NCBI GenBank assembly: GCA_009176605.1
Contig: SEYY01012647.1
Coordinates: forward strand, 62,501-82,500
Length of the DNA stretch: 20,000 nucleotides
Source of the DNA: Armadillidium nasatum
Lineage: Eukaryota > Arthropoda > Malacostraca > Isopoda > Armadillidiidae
Direction: 5' to 3'
Position numbers and translations under genes: made by a program. The first letter of the stretch is position 1. The number at the start of each line of letters is the position of its first letter. The notes beneath the pieces are model-generated. The model was given only the letters and a program-made list of their open reading frames with translations, was not told the DNA's origin and made no database searches. Positions 1 to 19,370 of the stretch are shown here, one piece after another.

Positions 1-54
1 AGAAGAAGAAGAAGAAGAAGAAGAAGAAGAAGAAGAAGAAGAAGAAGAAGAAGA
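1..54. repeat. (AGA)n trinucleotide microsatellite
   Basis: Eighteen uninterrupted AGA units start at the window edge, so the tract probably continues to the left. Unique AT-rich sequence follows. Confidence 0.97.
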
Positions 55-2248
<2,194 letters not shown>

Positions 2249-2543
2249 GAGCTATATAGAATGATAGTGTGCAAATGTTAAATCTTTTAATCTATGATTG
2301 ACAAGTAATTGAATACCTCTCTTATAAATGAATAATTGAAACCTTTTTCTACTATTTCAAATCTCTTCAATTTCTTTTGATTAGCAACAGCATCATTATT
2401 GCATAAACATTATAATTATAAACGCTCTTTTTACCTTTTTACACAGCAGGAAAAGAGCTGTCAAAATTTTGTCACCGATCAAGATAAATTGGCTCTGTAC
2501 GAGCTCAAGAAACCTTTCTCTTTCTTATTTACTTTAATTCACC

Positions 2544-2544
<1 letters not shown>

Positions 2545-2626
<82 letters not shown>
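2545..2626. repeat. (TAA)n microsatellite, ~82 bp
   Basis: Perfect TAA trinucleotide tract. Read in one frame it gives poly-asparagine, which accounts for the open frame over 2399-2629. Confidence 0.97.
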
Positions 2627-4559
<1,933 letters not shown>

Positions 4560-4670
4560 CTATATGTTTTTATAATAGACTTTAACGGTTTTCATAATTT
4601 AACCTGAGGAAAGGAGGAATGAATCGTTAATGTAACCACAGCCTAATAAGCTGTCATGTAACTAAAGTGG

Positions 4671-7178
<2,508 letters not shown>

Positions 7179-7445
7179 TACCTTTCTTTCCTGCTAGACG
7201 TTCGCTCATTCAGCCGTGTTTCGAAAAAGAGGGACCACTCTCAATCCCTTAACTTTAACCTCCGTTTATTTAAAGTTTTTGAATCGATTCTTAAAAGGCA
7301 GGAAAATTTGGAAGCATTTCAATACTTTTAATCTAAACTCACTCAGATCGTCAGTATAGTTTTCATAAGAACACACTGCTGGTAATTTCTTTTCGGTACT
7401 TGTGGGTTTCACGTTCCCATTCCACTTTCGAGATCCTTGACTTTA
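7179..7445 (+). mobile_element. Jockey-like LINE fragment, inverted RT segment (copy A)
   Basis: This plus-strand piece encodes the start of the reverse-transcriptase domain: LSFLLDVRSF, KKRDHSQSLNFN, KVFESILKR and DRQYSFHKN, the last after a frameshift. These correspond to LLARKCPHSN, GGPSQPFNYRP, KVFESILNRK and DRQHAFANN in copy C on the minus strand. The part normally lying between this block and the C-terminal tail (palm motifs and thumb) is missing. The head-to-head arrangement with the 3' fragment at 6975-7178 is the classical product of twin priming during LINE insertion. Confidence 0.78.
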
Positions 7446-8030
<585 letters not shown>

Positions 8031-8120
8031 ATGGTGAGGGTTGGTGATGGAGATGGGGAGTGGGGATATATTTTATAATTTCCTGTTATTTATTTATCTT
8101 TTGATTATAACATAAACATA

Positions 8121-8518
8121 TAGGGGGAGGACGTAGCACCGTCCGAAGCGATGCAAGTACCCCCAATTGGGCATAACCCTCTGAGTGATAGGATGGGCTA
8201 GACCATTCCGTTTTACTCCGTTGCCCTTTGGTTCGTTCCTTTTCGTGTTTCACCTTCTCAGAGGGTCTCTAGTGTACCCTCGCCTCATACTAGAGTGAGT
8301 GTCTATGCTCCCACTACCTCTACACCCATTTCTTCACATGTTCCCACATATTTACAAGCTCTTACTCTTACATTACCTTTATAAAACAAAACAAAAAAAA
8401 TGGCAAAAATCACAACTGCCTCGGAGATGCTTAGAGGGGCGACATCCAAAGAATGCCTCTCAACCTCCACCCCTCACCCCATCATCACTTGGAAGTTGAT
8501 GATGGGGATGGTGCCGCC
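8121..8518 (+). promoter_or_regulatory. LINE copy B 5' leader (candidate internal promoter)
   Basis: GC-richer leader starting near GGGGGAGGACGTAGCACC. LINEs of this type carry an internal RNA polymerase II promoter in the 5' region, so this is its expected place. A 40-codon open frame (8400-8522) begins at an ATG after an A-rich run; its TGA overlaps the next ATG as ATGA. That downstream ATG (8519) sits in a strong GCCGCCATGA context and opens the endonuclease frame. The promoter role is inferred from family behaviour. Confidence 0.4.
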
Positions 8519-9240
8519 ATGACCCGGCGTCCGGCTAGCCCCGGTGCACGGTCTTCTTTTTCCATTAATTTCTGTAAAATTCGCGATCTTTTTTCTAATT
8601 TCCCCTTTGTCGAACACCATCTCTCTTCTTCTAAACCTCATCTCTTGTTTCTAACCAAAACTCAGGTGCTTGAGTGTGCTGACAGCAAACCTTATTCTGT
8701 TACCTCCTACTGTCTCTATCCTCAATTTTCAGCAAAAGGCGGTTGTTGTGCATATATTCGCAACGATGTTATTTGCTCTCGTGTCTCTAATTTGGAGTCT
8801 CCTGAATACTCTACTTTATGGCTAAAGCTCTCTTGCAATTCTACGACTAAACTTTGTTATTTGTTTATCTCCTAATTCTACTGACTATCCAAAATTCTTC
8901 GACTATTTAAACTCCAAAATAGAGCACATTCTGTCTTCTTCTCCTTTCTCCGAAATCATCGTTTTAGGTGATTTCAATGTTCACCACCTCCAATAGCTTT
9001 CATATAGTTCTCATGATCCAGCTGGTGAACTCGCCTACAACTTTTCTATCCAGAACAACCTTGAGCAGTTGGTGCAACTCCCTACCCGTATCCCTGACCG
9101 TCTTGGTGATGAAGATGAACCCAACATACTTGATCTTTTCCTTACTTCTTATCCTTCTCCTTATATTGTTAAACTCTTTTCCTCTTCTGGGTTCATCCGA
9201 TCACCTTCTTATCTCCGTATCTTGTTTTATCTCTTCAAGT
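8519..9240 (+). pseudogene. LINE copy B apurinic-type endonuclease domain (broken)
   Basis: LINE endonucleases nick target DNA to prime reverse transcription. The reading frame from ATG 8519 gives SSFSINFCKIRDLF, then FLTKTQVLE (the position of the conserved acidic E-T residue pair; here T-K-T, so the usual Glu is substituted), and KGGCCAYIRND. A frameshift before 8875 is needed to continue to LGDFNVHH (the conserved GDFN motif, 8967-8978). A stop follows at 8994-8996, then [22 protein letters not shown]. Another frameshift near 9185 leads to GSSDH (9190-9204), the catalytic Ser-Asp-His at the domain end. Two frameshifts and one stop make it non-functional. Confidence 0.85.
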
Positions 9241-9580
9241 CTTCCGCAAGAACGGCCCCAGCCTTCGGCGAGGAGATGTTTGTGGCACTTCGGTGCTGCT
9301 AACTGGTCTGACATGCGGTTGTACTTCTCGGATTTCCCATGGAATGATTATTGCTTTCGTGGGAGGGGTCCCTCGGAGTGTGCTGAGCACAAAACCGAGG
9401 TGATTCCCTCTGGCATGGAGGCGTACATTCTATATTCTTTCCCTTCTACTAAACCTAACAAACCTTGGTTTAACTCTACTTGTTCTCGCGCTATCCGCGG
9501 TAGGGATGCTGCCTTCAGAGATTACCGTCGTCTTCAAACTCCTGAAACTCACTCAATTTATACTTCATCCCAGAATCGTG
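9205..9580 (+). pseudogene. LINE copy B linker between endonuclease and RT
   Basis: An open frame continuous with GSSDH encodes NWSDMRLYFSDFPWNDYCF, GMEAYILYSFPSTKPNKPWF and CSRAIRGRDAAFRDYRRL. This is the region between endonuclease and reverse transcriptase in jockey-like elements. It is open through to 9580, where the sequence passes without warning into the C-terminal tail; the frame then runs out of register with that tail. Confidence 0.75.
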
Positions 9581-9581
9581 T

Positions 9582-9994
9582 ATGGAGTACGCTTCTCACA
9601 TCTGGGGTGATTCCACACATACAGATATTTTTGAAAAGGTGGAGACTAGGGCTTTTCGTCTCATCAATTTTTCTACTCTTAACACTATCCAGTCTCTTTT
9701 TTCCCTTCGAATTGTTTCATCACTTTCTCTATACTATCGCTATTACAACGGACATTGCTCTTCTGAACTTTCACGTCGCATACCTCCACTATTGAGAAGG
9801 GCTCATGCGACACGACTTTCTACACAGTCTCATCCTTTCTCTGTCCAACTCTCTGACCCCAGACTTACCTCTATGCTCACTCTTACATGTACTCTACTGG
9901 TAAAGTCTGGAACACACTCCCTTTATCTGTTTTCCCAACTTCCTTTGACTTGCACACTTTTAAACGCCGTGTATCGGGTCATGTCGGCCATTAG
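9582..9994 (+). pseudogene. LINE copy B C-terminal tail after the RT domain
   Basis: ATG 9582 falls at MEYASHIWG, the start of the conserved post-thumb region. It continues with EKVETRAFRLIN, LSLYYRYYNGHCSSELSRR, RRAHATRLSTQSHPFS and LSDPRL. The frame then shifts near 9885 into the conserved ending TGKVWNTLPLSVFPTSFDL and FKRRV, with the stop at 9992-9994. The original frame also stays open to 10001, but the shifted frame matches copies A and C better. The tail has no known catalytic role; it is typical of this LINE group. Confidence 0.8.
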
Positions 9995-10005
9995 CGATTA
10001 GATCC

Positions 10006-10481
10006 CGTATGTTCCCCAAAGAATATAAACATTCTTTTACTTTATAGAGTTTGACTTTATACTAAAAAGAAATTTTAATGTGATATTATGTGTATATTAA
10101 AAATATATAATTTTATTTTAAAGAAATCTCAATTGTTATGTTTATTTTATAACTTTTTTTAAGTAAAATTAGTCGTAAAAAAAAACTTCTGCTATTAAGT
10201 ATTTCGAAACTTATTTAATTTTCATTCTTTATAGAAACATTTTAATTATTTAATGAAACAGACGAACAATGTGTGGAACTTGTATTCATGTATGCGTAAG
10301 TTTTAAAAACAACAGTCAACAAGTATTGGACAGAGTTAAGTTTGATATCAACAAAATTGTGCCGAAGTGTCTTCACCAAAAAGCTAAGATGCCTGATCTT
10401 GTTCTATAATATACTATCATTAGACGCTGAATAGAAAAAACGTTAATGCTAAAAAGTTTGAGGAAGAGAGAAAAAGAGCTT
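10006..10481. other. AT-rich sequence, no gene seen
   Basis: Probable LINE 3' untranslated remnant for the first ~65 bp, then AT-rich unique sequence without recognisable features. Confidence 0.55.
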
Positions 10482-10525
10482 TTATTTGTGTATTTGTGTA
10501 TTTGTGTATTTGTGTGCATGTGTGT
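10482..10525. repeat. Short (TATTTGTG)n tandem repeat running into (TG)n
   Basis: About four copies of an 8-bp unit TATTTGTG followed by a TG-rich run. Small minisatellite with no evident function. Confidence 0.85.
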
Positions 10526-10634
10526 GTTTGAGAGAATAAGATGCTATCAGAGATATCCGTAATGAAGTTTGGAAAATGTTACTACAGTGAACGTATCTAT
10601 TTCCTCTACTACTACTGCCATTACTAACTACAAA

Positions 10635-10635
<1 letters not shown>

Positions 10636-10708
<73 letters not shown>

Positions 10709-10729
10709 TAATAATAATAATAAAAAAAA
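10636..10729. repeat. (TAA)n microsatellite with interruptions
   Basis: AAT/TAA trinucleotide repeat with AAAAAT interruptions towards its right end. Confidence 0.95.
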
Positions 10730-11011
10730 TCAGAAAAGCAATATATAAATGATTATAGGAAAGGACACAAGGTCAAATTTTGTTCTAAGCCTAGTGTACA
10801 TTTCCGCGGAAAGTATACCTTTGGTCAAATATTCATGTTTTCACAAGGTCAATTTGTTTTATACTTAATCTTAGGTAGGTGTTAAACCGTTTTTTTTTAG
10901 GTCTAACGAATTTTAAGCCAAATTTTAGGCCTAATGGTAACATACCTCTAATGAAGACTTTGATTAAAGTATGAAATAAGAAATATAAGAAGAAAATTAA
11001 AAGAATAAAGA
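10730..11011. other. Unique AT-rich spacer
   Basis: No gene recognised. The right end (10967-11011) is partly duplicated at 11217-11270, on the other side of the next (TAA)n tract. Confidence 0.6.
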
Positions 11012-11012
11012 A

Positions 11013-11101
<89 letters not shown>

Positions 11102-11119
11102 TAATAATATTCTAATAAC

Positions 11120-11214
<95 letters not shown>
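11012..11214. repeat. (TAA)n microsatellite, ~200 bp, interrupted
   Basis: TAA/AAT repeat with AAAAAT units and a TATTCTAATAACA break near 11108-11120. Its flanks share a short duplicated sequence. Confidence 0.96.
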
Positions 11215-11215
<1 letters not shown>

Positions 11216-11280
11216 GAAGCATGAAATAAGAAAACTGAAAAGGAACTATAAGAAAATTAAATAAGCTAATAAATGATGCC

Positions 11281-11491
<211 letters not shown>

Positions 11492-11579
11492 CCACCTGCA
11501 GACGGGATTTTATAGTTAGTGCTGCTGTTCCATCTGGGGGTCCTCTTCTCATAGAAGTGAGTAGGATGGTCAAAAAGGG

Positions 11580-12258
<679 letters not shown>

Positions 12259-12289
12259 TATAGTAGGGGGCACTTTTGAATGGAGCCAG

Positions 12290-12400
12290 TGCCATGCAAC
12301 ATTCAGTGTTGCATGCAACAGTGCCATGTTCCAAATCAATATTGCAATGTTGCATGAAACATTGCATCATGTTGCAAAACAATGTTGCATGCAACATTGC
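12290..12400. repeat. GTTGCATGCAAC palindrome cluster
   Basis: GTTGCATGCAAC occurs at 12308-12319 (14-bp palindrome with flanks) and at 12384-12395, the latter inside a perfect 20-bp palindrome at 12380-12399. Related partial forms (CATGCAAC, ATTGCAATGTTGCATG, GTTGCAAAAC) fill the space between, so nearly every 10-15 bases carry a TTGCA or TGCAA core. Such an array could bind a dimeric protein or fold into a cruciform. Confidence 0.85.
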
Positions 12401-12504
12401 ATTGGGAGGTGGGGCTTCCACATTCTTTCCTGAGAGTAATTTGAGATGAAAACGAGGGGAAATTAGACCCCACGCTCTTTCCTGAGGTATTTTTAATACC
12501 ATTT

Positions 12505-12540
12505 TAATCTGATAATCCTATAAATAATCCGGGTAATCCC
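12505..12540 (+). promoter_or_regulatory. Cluster of TAATCC/TAATCT motifs
   Basis: Four TAATCY motifs lie within about 36 bp (near 12505, 12513, 12525 and 12534). TAATCC is the core recognised by K50 homeodomain proteins such as Otx and Bicoid. A binding role is inference from motif density only. Confidence 0.25.
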
Positions 12541-12714
12541 CTAATTAATTATGTTAATTCCTTAATCTCCGCCCCTTTTTTGTTTGCACGTGCCAACCCT
12601 TATTTGGTACTCAAGTACTAGTGCCAGGGCCTAACTAATGCTCTTTCTTGAGTGCCATTTCTAGCTGTTTCTAGCACGTGCTACCCTTGATAGTCCATGT
12701 CAACATGAGGTGAA

Positions 12715-12890
12715 GGGTGTGCCATTGTCAGTCACAGCTGGCACTGAAAATCAGGTGTCAAGGCAAAAGCCTCCTTGCAATATTGCAAGGCACACTTTGT
12801 GATGACGTAACTTGGACCTGCGCACACGCACACGCACACATCTTACACTGTGACATCATGGCACGGTTATCATGAAACTATGTGGCATCC
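12715..12890 (+). repeat. Diverged direct repeat, unit 1
   Basis: Contains, in order, CAGTCACAGCTGGCACTGAA (12730-12749), the 18-bp perfect palindrome CCTTGCAATATTGCAAGG (12773-12790), GTGATGACGTAAC (12799), a CGCACA run, and GTGACATCATGGCACGGTTA continuing to CATGAAACTATG (12850-12881). All but the palindrome recur in the same order in unit 2. Confidence 0.8.
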
Positions 12891-12919
12891 ATGCTAAGGT
12901 ATGCCCCACCTCGCATGAG

Positions 12920-13137
12920 AGGAGTACCAGTGTCAGTGACAGCTGGCACTGAAGGTTGAGGGGATGAGGGTAAGGAATCATCCGACAACATCCGATGCCT
13001 CACTGGCTACATCCAGATACATCCATGGGCCAATCAGGATGCTGGAACTCTCGGTGATGACGTCACCTACGCATGCGTAAACACACACACACCTTACCAA
13101 GTGACGTCATAGCATGGGTTATCATGAGACTATGATA
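12920..13137 (+). repeat. Diverged direct repeat, unit 2
   Basis: Contains CAGTGACAGCTGGCACTGAA (about 12935-12954), GTGATGACGTCACC (13054), the palindrome TACGCATGCGTA (13068-13079), an ACAC run, and GTGACGTCATAGCATGGGTT continuing to CATGAGACTATG (13101-13131). Block offsets from unit 1 are 205, 255 and 251 bp, showing an insertion of about 50 bp in unit 2 where ACATCC-rich sequence appears. Confidence 0.8.
13054..13110. promoter_or_regulatory. Two perfect TGACGTCA (CRE-like) sites
   Basis: TGACGTCA occurs at 13058-13065 and 13102-13109, 44 bp apart. This is the full palindromic site for ATF/CREB-type bZIP factors. The matching positions in unit 1 are half-sites or variants (TGACGTAA, TGACATCA). 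Function is inferred from the motif alone. Confidence 0.35.
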
Positions 13138-13159
13138 TCATTCGTCCGCCATATTGGAT

Positions 13160-13330
13160 TTCTTGATCATGTGGTTTTCATCTCCATAGATTTTCTCTTG
13201 ACCACGTGGTTTTCATTTCTATAGATTTTCTATTGACCACGTAGTTTCCGCCGTCTTGGATTTATGTCAACTATTTTGAATTTTCCGAACACGTGATTTT
13301 TATCTCCGTAGATTTTCTTCTGCCATTTTG
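13160..13330 (+). repeat. 35-bp tandem repeat with CACGTGGTTTTCAT core
   Basis: GTGGTTTTCATCTCCATAGA starts at 13171; related copies start at 13206 and 13241 (exactly 35 bp apart) and a fourth, ACGTGATTTTTATCTCCGTA, at 13291 after a longer interval. CACGTG E-box cores lie at the junctions. Interleaved are CCGCCATATTGGATTT and CCGCCGTCTTGGATTT, pointing to a longer composite unit. Confidence 0.85.
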
Positions 13331-13420
13331 AATTCGATTTTAAATTTTTCCACCATTTTTTCTTGACCGCAGAGTTATCTAGTGAGTGTAAATCAAACTT
13401 CCTCCAATATTCTGGGGGGA

Positions 13421-13822
13421 AGAAAACGAACTTAAAAGTATTGTGAGGCCATAATGTGTTTGTGGTTATTACATAATATTTTACTTAACATATTTATTTA
13501 TCGTATTAAAATGACGTTATCACACTTTTTTATGCGACATGTGACTTTATTTATTATATAATCACGCTTACATATTTGATTATTTCGAATAAATTATTAC
13601 ATAATAAGTATATAATCACTGAATATTATTTCGCTTGCATCATCGATTACATCGAATGAATTATTACATAATAATTAAATAATCACTGATATTATATAAA
13701 AATTTATATAATTTATTATAACATTTCTTTATTATATTTCAATTATTTTTATTAACATTGTCACATAATAATTATAATATTCACCAACATTATATAATAA
13801 TTTAAATAAAATAAATATAATA
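13421..13822. repeat. 66-bp AT-rich tandem repeat and AT-rich flank
   Basis: GATTATTTCGAATAAATTAT (13578) and GATTACATCGAATGAATTAT (13644) start copies 66 bp apart, each continuing through ATTACATAATAA and TATAATCACTGA-like or AAATAATCACTGA sequence. A partial copy precedes them near 13548 and a weaker one follows near 13760. The sequence grades into the long (TA)n block. No gene seen. Confidence 0.75.
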
Positions 13823-14957
<1,135 letters not shown>

Positions 14958-14981
14958 AAAAAAAAAAAAAAAAAAAAAAAA
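14958..14981. repeat. (A)24 homopolymer
   Basis: An uninterrupted run of 24 A. It could be the tail of a retroposed sequence, but the upstream 400 bp resemble no known element and no target-site duplication was seen. Confidence 0.9.
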
Positions 14982-15023
14982 CTGCACTTTTGCAAATTCA
15001 CCCACACAAAATATAATAATGAT

Positions 15024-17248
<2,225 letters not shown>

Positions 17249-17695
17249 GAGAATACAAGGGCAAACCATCGCTAAATCAGTAAACGTGATGGATAACCTT
17301 CAACTTTGAGGATCTGTACCATCTGCACATGAAGCGGATTCAGTTGATGTTTCTGGAAGCTTCTTTGTACTGCTGAATAAGGAACACGTTATATCCTTTA
17401 AAGTTTTTGTGTGCTGATTCCTGGTTGTTCAGCAAGCCGTCTAGCACATTCTCCTCCACTTCAGGAGTGTGGATGTGTCTTATAGCACCACAGTCGGTGA
17501 TTCTGCGACGAAAGATATCACATCCACTTAGGCGCTGGTGGATCACCTCAAACGTTTTCATCGTCGGATATTATCAAGTCGGTAGGTTTCTGCATACAAC
17601 CGAAAAGCCAAATTCGAATCTCCATTCGCTCGTCCATGCACAAATTGAACATTAACCAATTCCTCCAAAGTGTACTTCATACTACGAGATGACAT
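17249..17695 (-). pseudogene. DUF4817-type transposon helix-turn-helix fragment (broken)
   Basis: Minus-strand frames spell the N-terminal region seen in DUF4817 proteins, which precede a mariner-like transposase domain in arthropod elements. Starting at Met 17695, MSSRSMKYTLEELV is followed by HGRANG and LAFRLYAETY. A stop and frameshift near 17555-17560 lead to FEVIHQRLSG, FRRRITDCGAIRHIHTPEVE and EENVLDGLL; the typical HQRL, G-x-F and R-T-P-x-x-E-x-V-L landmarks are all present. A further shift near 17350 gives QLNPLHVQMVQILKVEGYPS, then a stop and RWF near 17260. The catalytic DDE/D region is missing. It is a dead 5' fragment; the family is well supported, and the element's identity is not. 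Confidence 0.75.
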
Positions 17696-17919
17696 GTCGG
17701 AGAGCGGCAAACATACATAGTAATAGGTGGTTGTTATTTGAATCCAAAATTTATGATGAAATCGAAAATTCTCAAACTTTTTCAACGAGATCCGATCTCA
17801 TCAAGCAAATTATTAGCTGTCCTCTTTTCCAGCTATCATAATAATAATAAATAAACTTGAAAATACAAAAGAAATTTTATTAAAGACTGAAAATATAAGA
17901 TTAAGGCTATCTCTAATGC
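17696..17919. other. Spacer 5' of the DUF4817 fragment
   Basis: May hold the 5' end of the transposon. The minus-strand frame stays open up to 17785, but the extra residues (rich in F, H and Y) do not resemble the family, so Met 17695 is the more likely start. A palindromic GAGATCCGATCTC lies near 17788-17800. Confidence 0.4.
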
Positions 17920-18093
17920 CTACTTATTCTGGAACAAAAAGTGAAATCTGGGATCGAAATCAGGGATAGGTACCTCAACAAAACTTGTGTGTGCTTTAGC
18001 ATTAACCGCAGCTTTGATTTCATATATTCAAAACTTCCAGGGATCCTCCTGAACCTCTCTCGCAGCCTCAACTTTCAGAAGCTCTGATGTAAC
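17920..18093 (-). pseudogene. Exon-like reading frame with one internal stop
   Basis: On the minus strand a TTTTGTAG acceptor-like site is followed from 18093 by VTSELLKVEAAREVQEDPWK, a TGA at codon 22 (18028-18030), then IYEIKAAVNAKAHTSFVEV and PIPDFDPRFHFLFQNK before a stop at 17920-17922. Amino-acid usage is much less AT-biased than neighbouring noise frames and looks like real protein. I do not recognise the family. It may be a decayed exon of a host gene or of a mobile element; a last exon with sequence beyond the TGA as 3' UTR is also possible. Confidence 0.3.
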
Positions 18094-18435
<342 letters not shown>

Positions 18436-18514
18436 TCACCTCTAGTGTGCAAATGTTAGAGGTTTACTAAAATTTAAATCAAAGTTAGGGAAAAACTCAA
18501 AAATTGTCAAGTTA

Positions 18515-19370
18515 AAGGCCGACATGTCCCGAATTTGAAGATTTGTCCGGTTTGAAGATGTGCAAGTCAAAGGAATTGAAAAAACAGAAAAGGGAGTGTG
18601 TTCCTGACTTTATCAGTTGGGTACATGAAAGCATAGCGGTTAAGTCTGAGATCAGAGAGTTGAAAAGAGACAGGATGAGACTGTGTAGAAAGAAGTGCCG
18701 CACGAGCACTCTTCAATAAAGGATGTATGCCACGGGAGAGTTCAGAAGAACACTGTCCGTTGCAATAACAGTTGTTTAGAGTGACCCAATAATTCGACGG
18801 GCAGAAAGAGACTGGAGAGAATTAGTGACGAGCGGAAGAGTTGATAAGACGAAAAACTAGAATAAACAAAAACAAAAAAAATCAGGGGAGTGTTATGAGC
18901 GGAAGATGCACAACCAACCCAGATATGTGATGCGCACTCTGCACAAGAACGAAAAGCACCTCTAAAAGAGCAAGCAACTGGGGTGTAGTGAAGAAACTTT
19001 ATTAAGAACACCTAACCACTTAAAAGTTTGTTTAGGAAGAGAAGTAATGTGCTCTTTCCATGAAACATCACGAGAAAAAGAAACTCCGTGAATAAGAACA
19101 GATGAATGTTTGAGTTGAGTTTTTTCGAAGATGGCATAGTTGTGCATGTGGAAGGTTGTGTCAAGTAGAGAAATGAAGGAAATGAGTTTTTGAGGCATTG
19201 AAAACGACCATGATTTTCTCTCCCTTAATTTGAAATACGAGATAGATCAGAGACCAGTTGCTCCAAGGCTACCATCCTTGCGTTTATTACTTTCATATTC
19301 AAAAGAGTAAAGAAGGGTGGAGTCATCGGACAAGTAATGGATAGGAAATGAAATAACAGACAGAAAGTCA
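18515..19370 (-). pseudogene. LINE copy C palm active site, thumb and C-terminal tail
   Basis: INDFLSVISFPIHYLSDDST contains the RT active-site Asp pair at 19322-19327, with Y-A of the usual YADD replaced by L-S. Then come VVFNASKTHFLHFST (about 19150-19205), GVSFSRDVSWKEHITSLPK (about 19040-19100) and VLNKVSSL. A block for SAHHIWV or CASHIWVG, depending on frame, marks the tail (about 18920). RLINSSA, then CSSELSRG-like and TQSHPVSFQLSDLRL follow, ending in FDLHIFK and GHVGL. Stops and frameshifts occur about every 60-90 codons. Confidence 0.8.

Larger units (their letters stand above)
8121..10005 (+). mobile_element. Jockey-like LINE, copy B, with internal deletion of the RT core
   Basis: A non-LTR retrotransposon copy marked out by an abrupt rise in GC content at its 5' end. 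The order is: 5' leader (about 8121-8518), apurinic-endonuclease domain (8519 to about 9230), linker (about 9230-9578), then directly the C-terminal tail (9582-9994). The roughly 400-residue reverse-transcriptase core present in copy C is absent, so it could not move by itself. No poly(A) or target-site duplication is clear; the 3' end is placed just after the conserved stop and may extend to about 10070. Family name is by resemblance to jockey-type elements of marine invertebrates. Confidence 0.85.

Noticed and set aside
8968..9795. A 275-codon frame as one intact LINE protein
   Set aside because: Only its middle part (GSSDH to about 9580) matches the family. The start lies in a shifted frame of the endonuclease and the end in a shifted frame of the tail.
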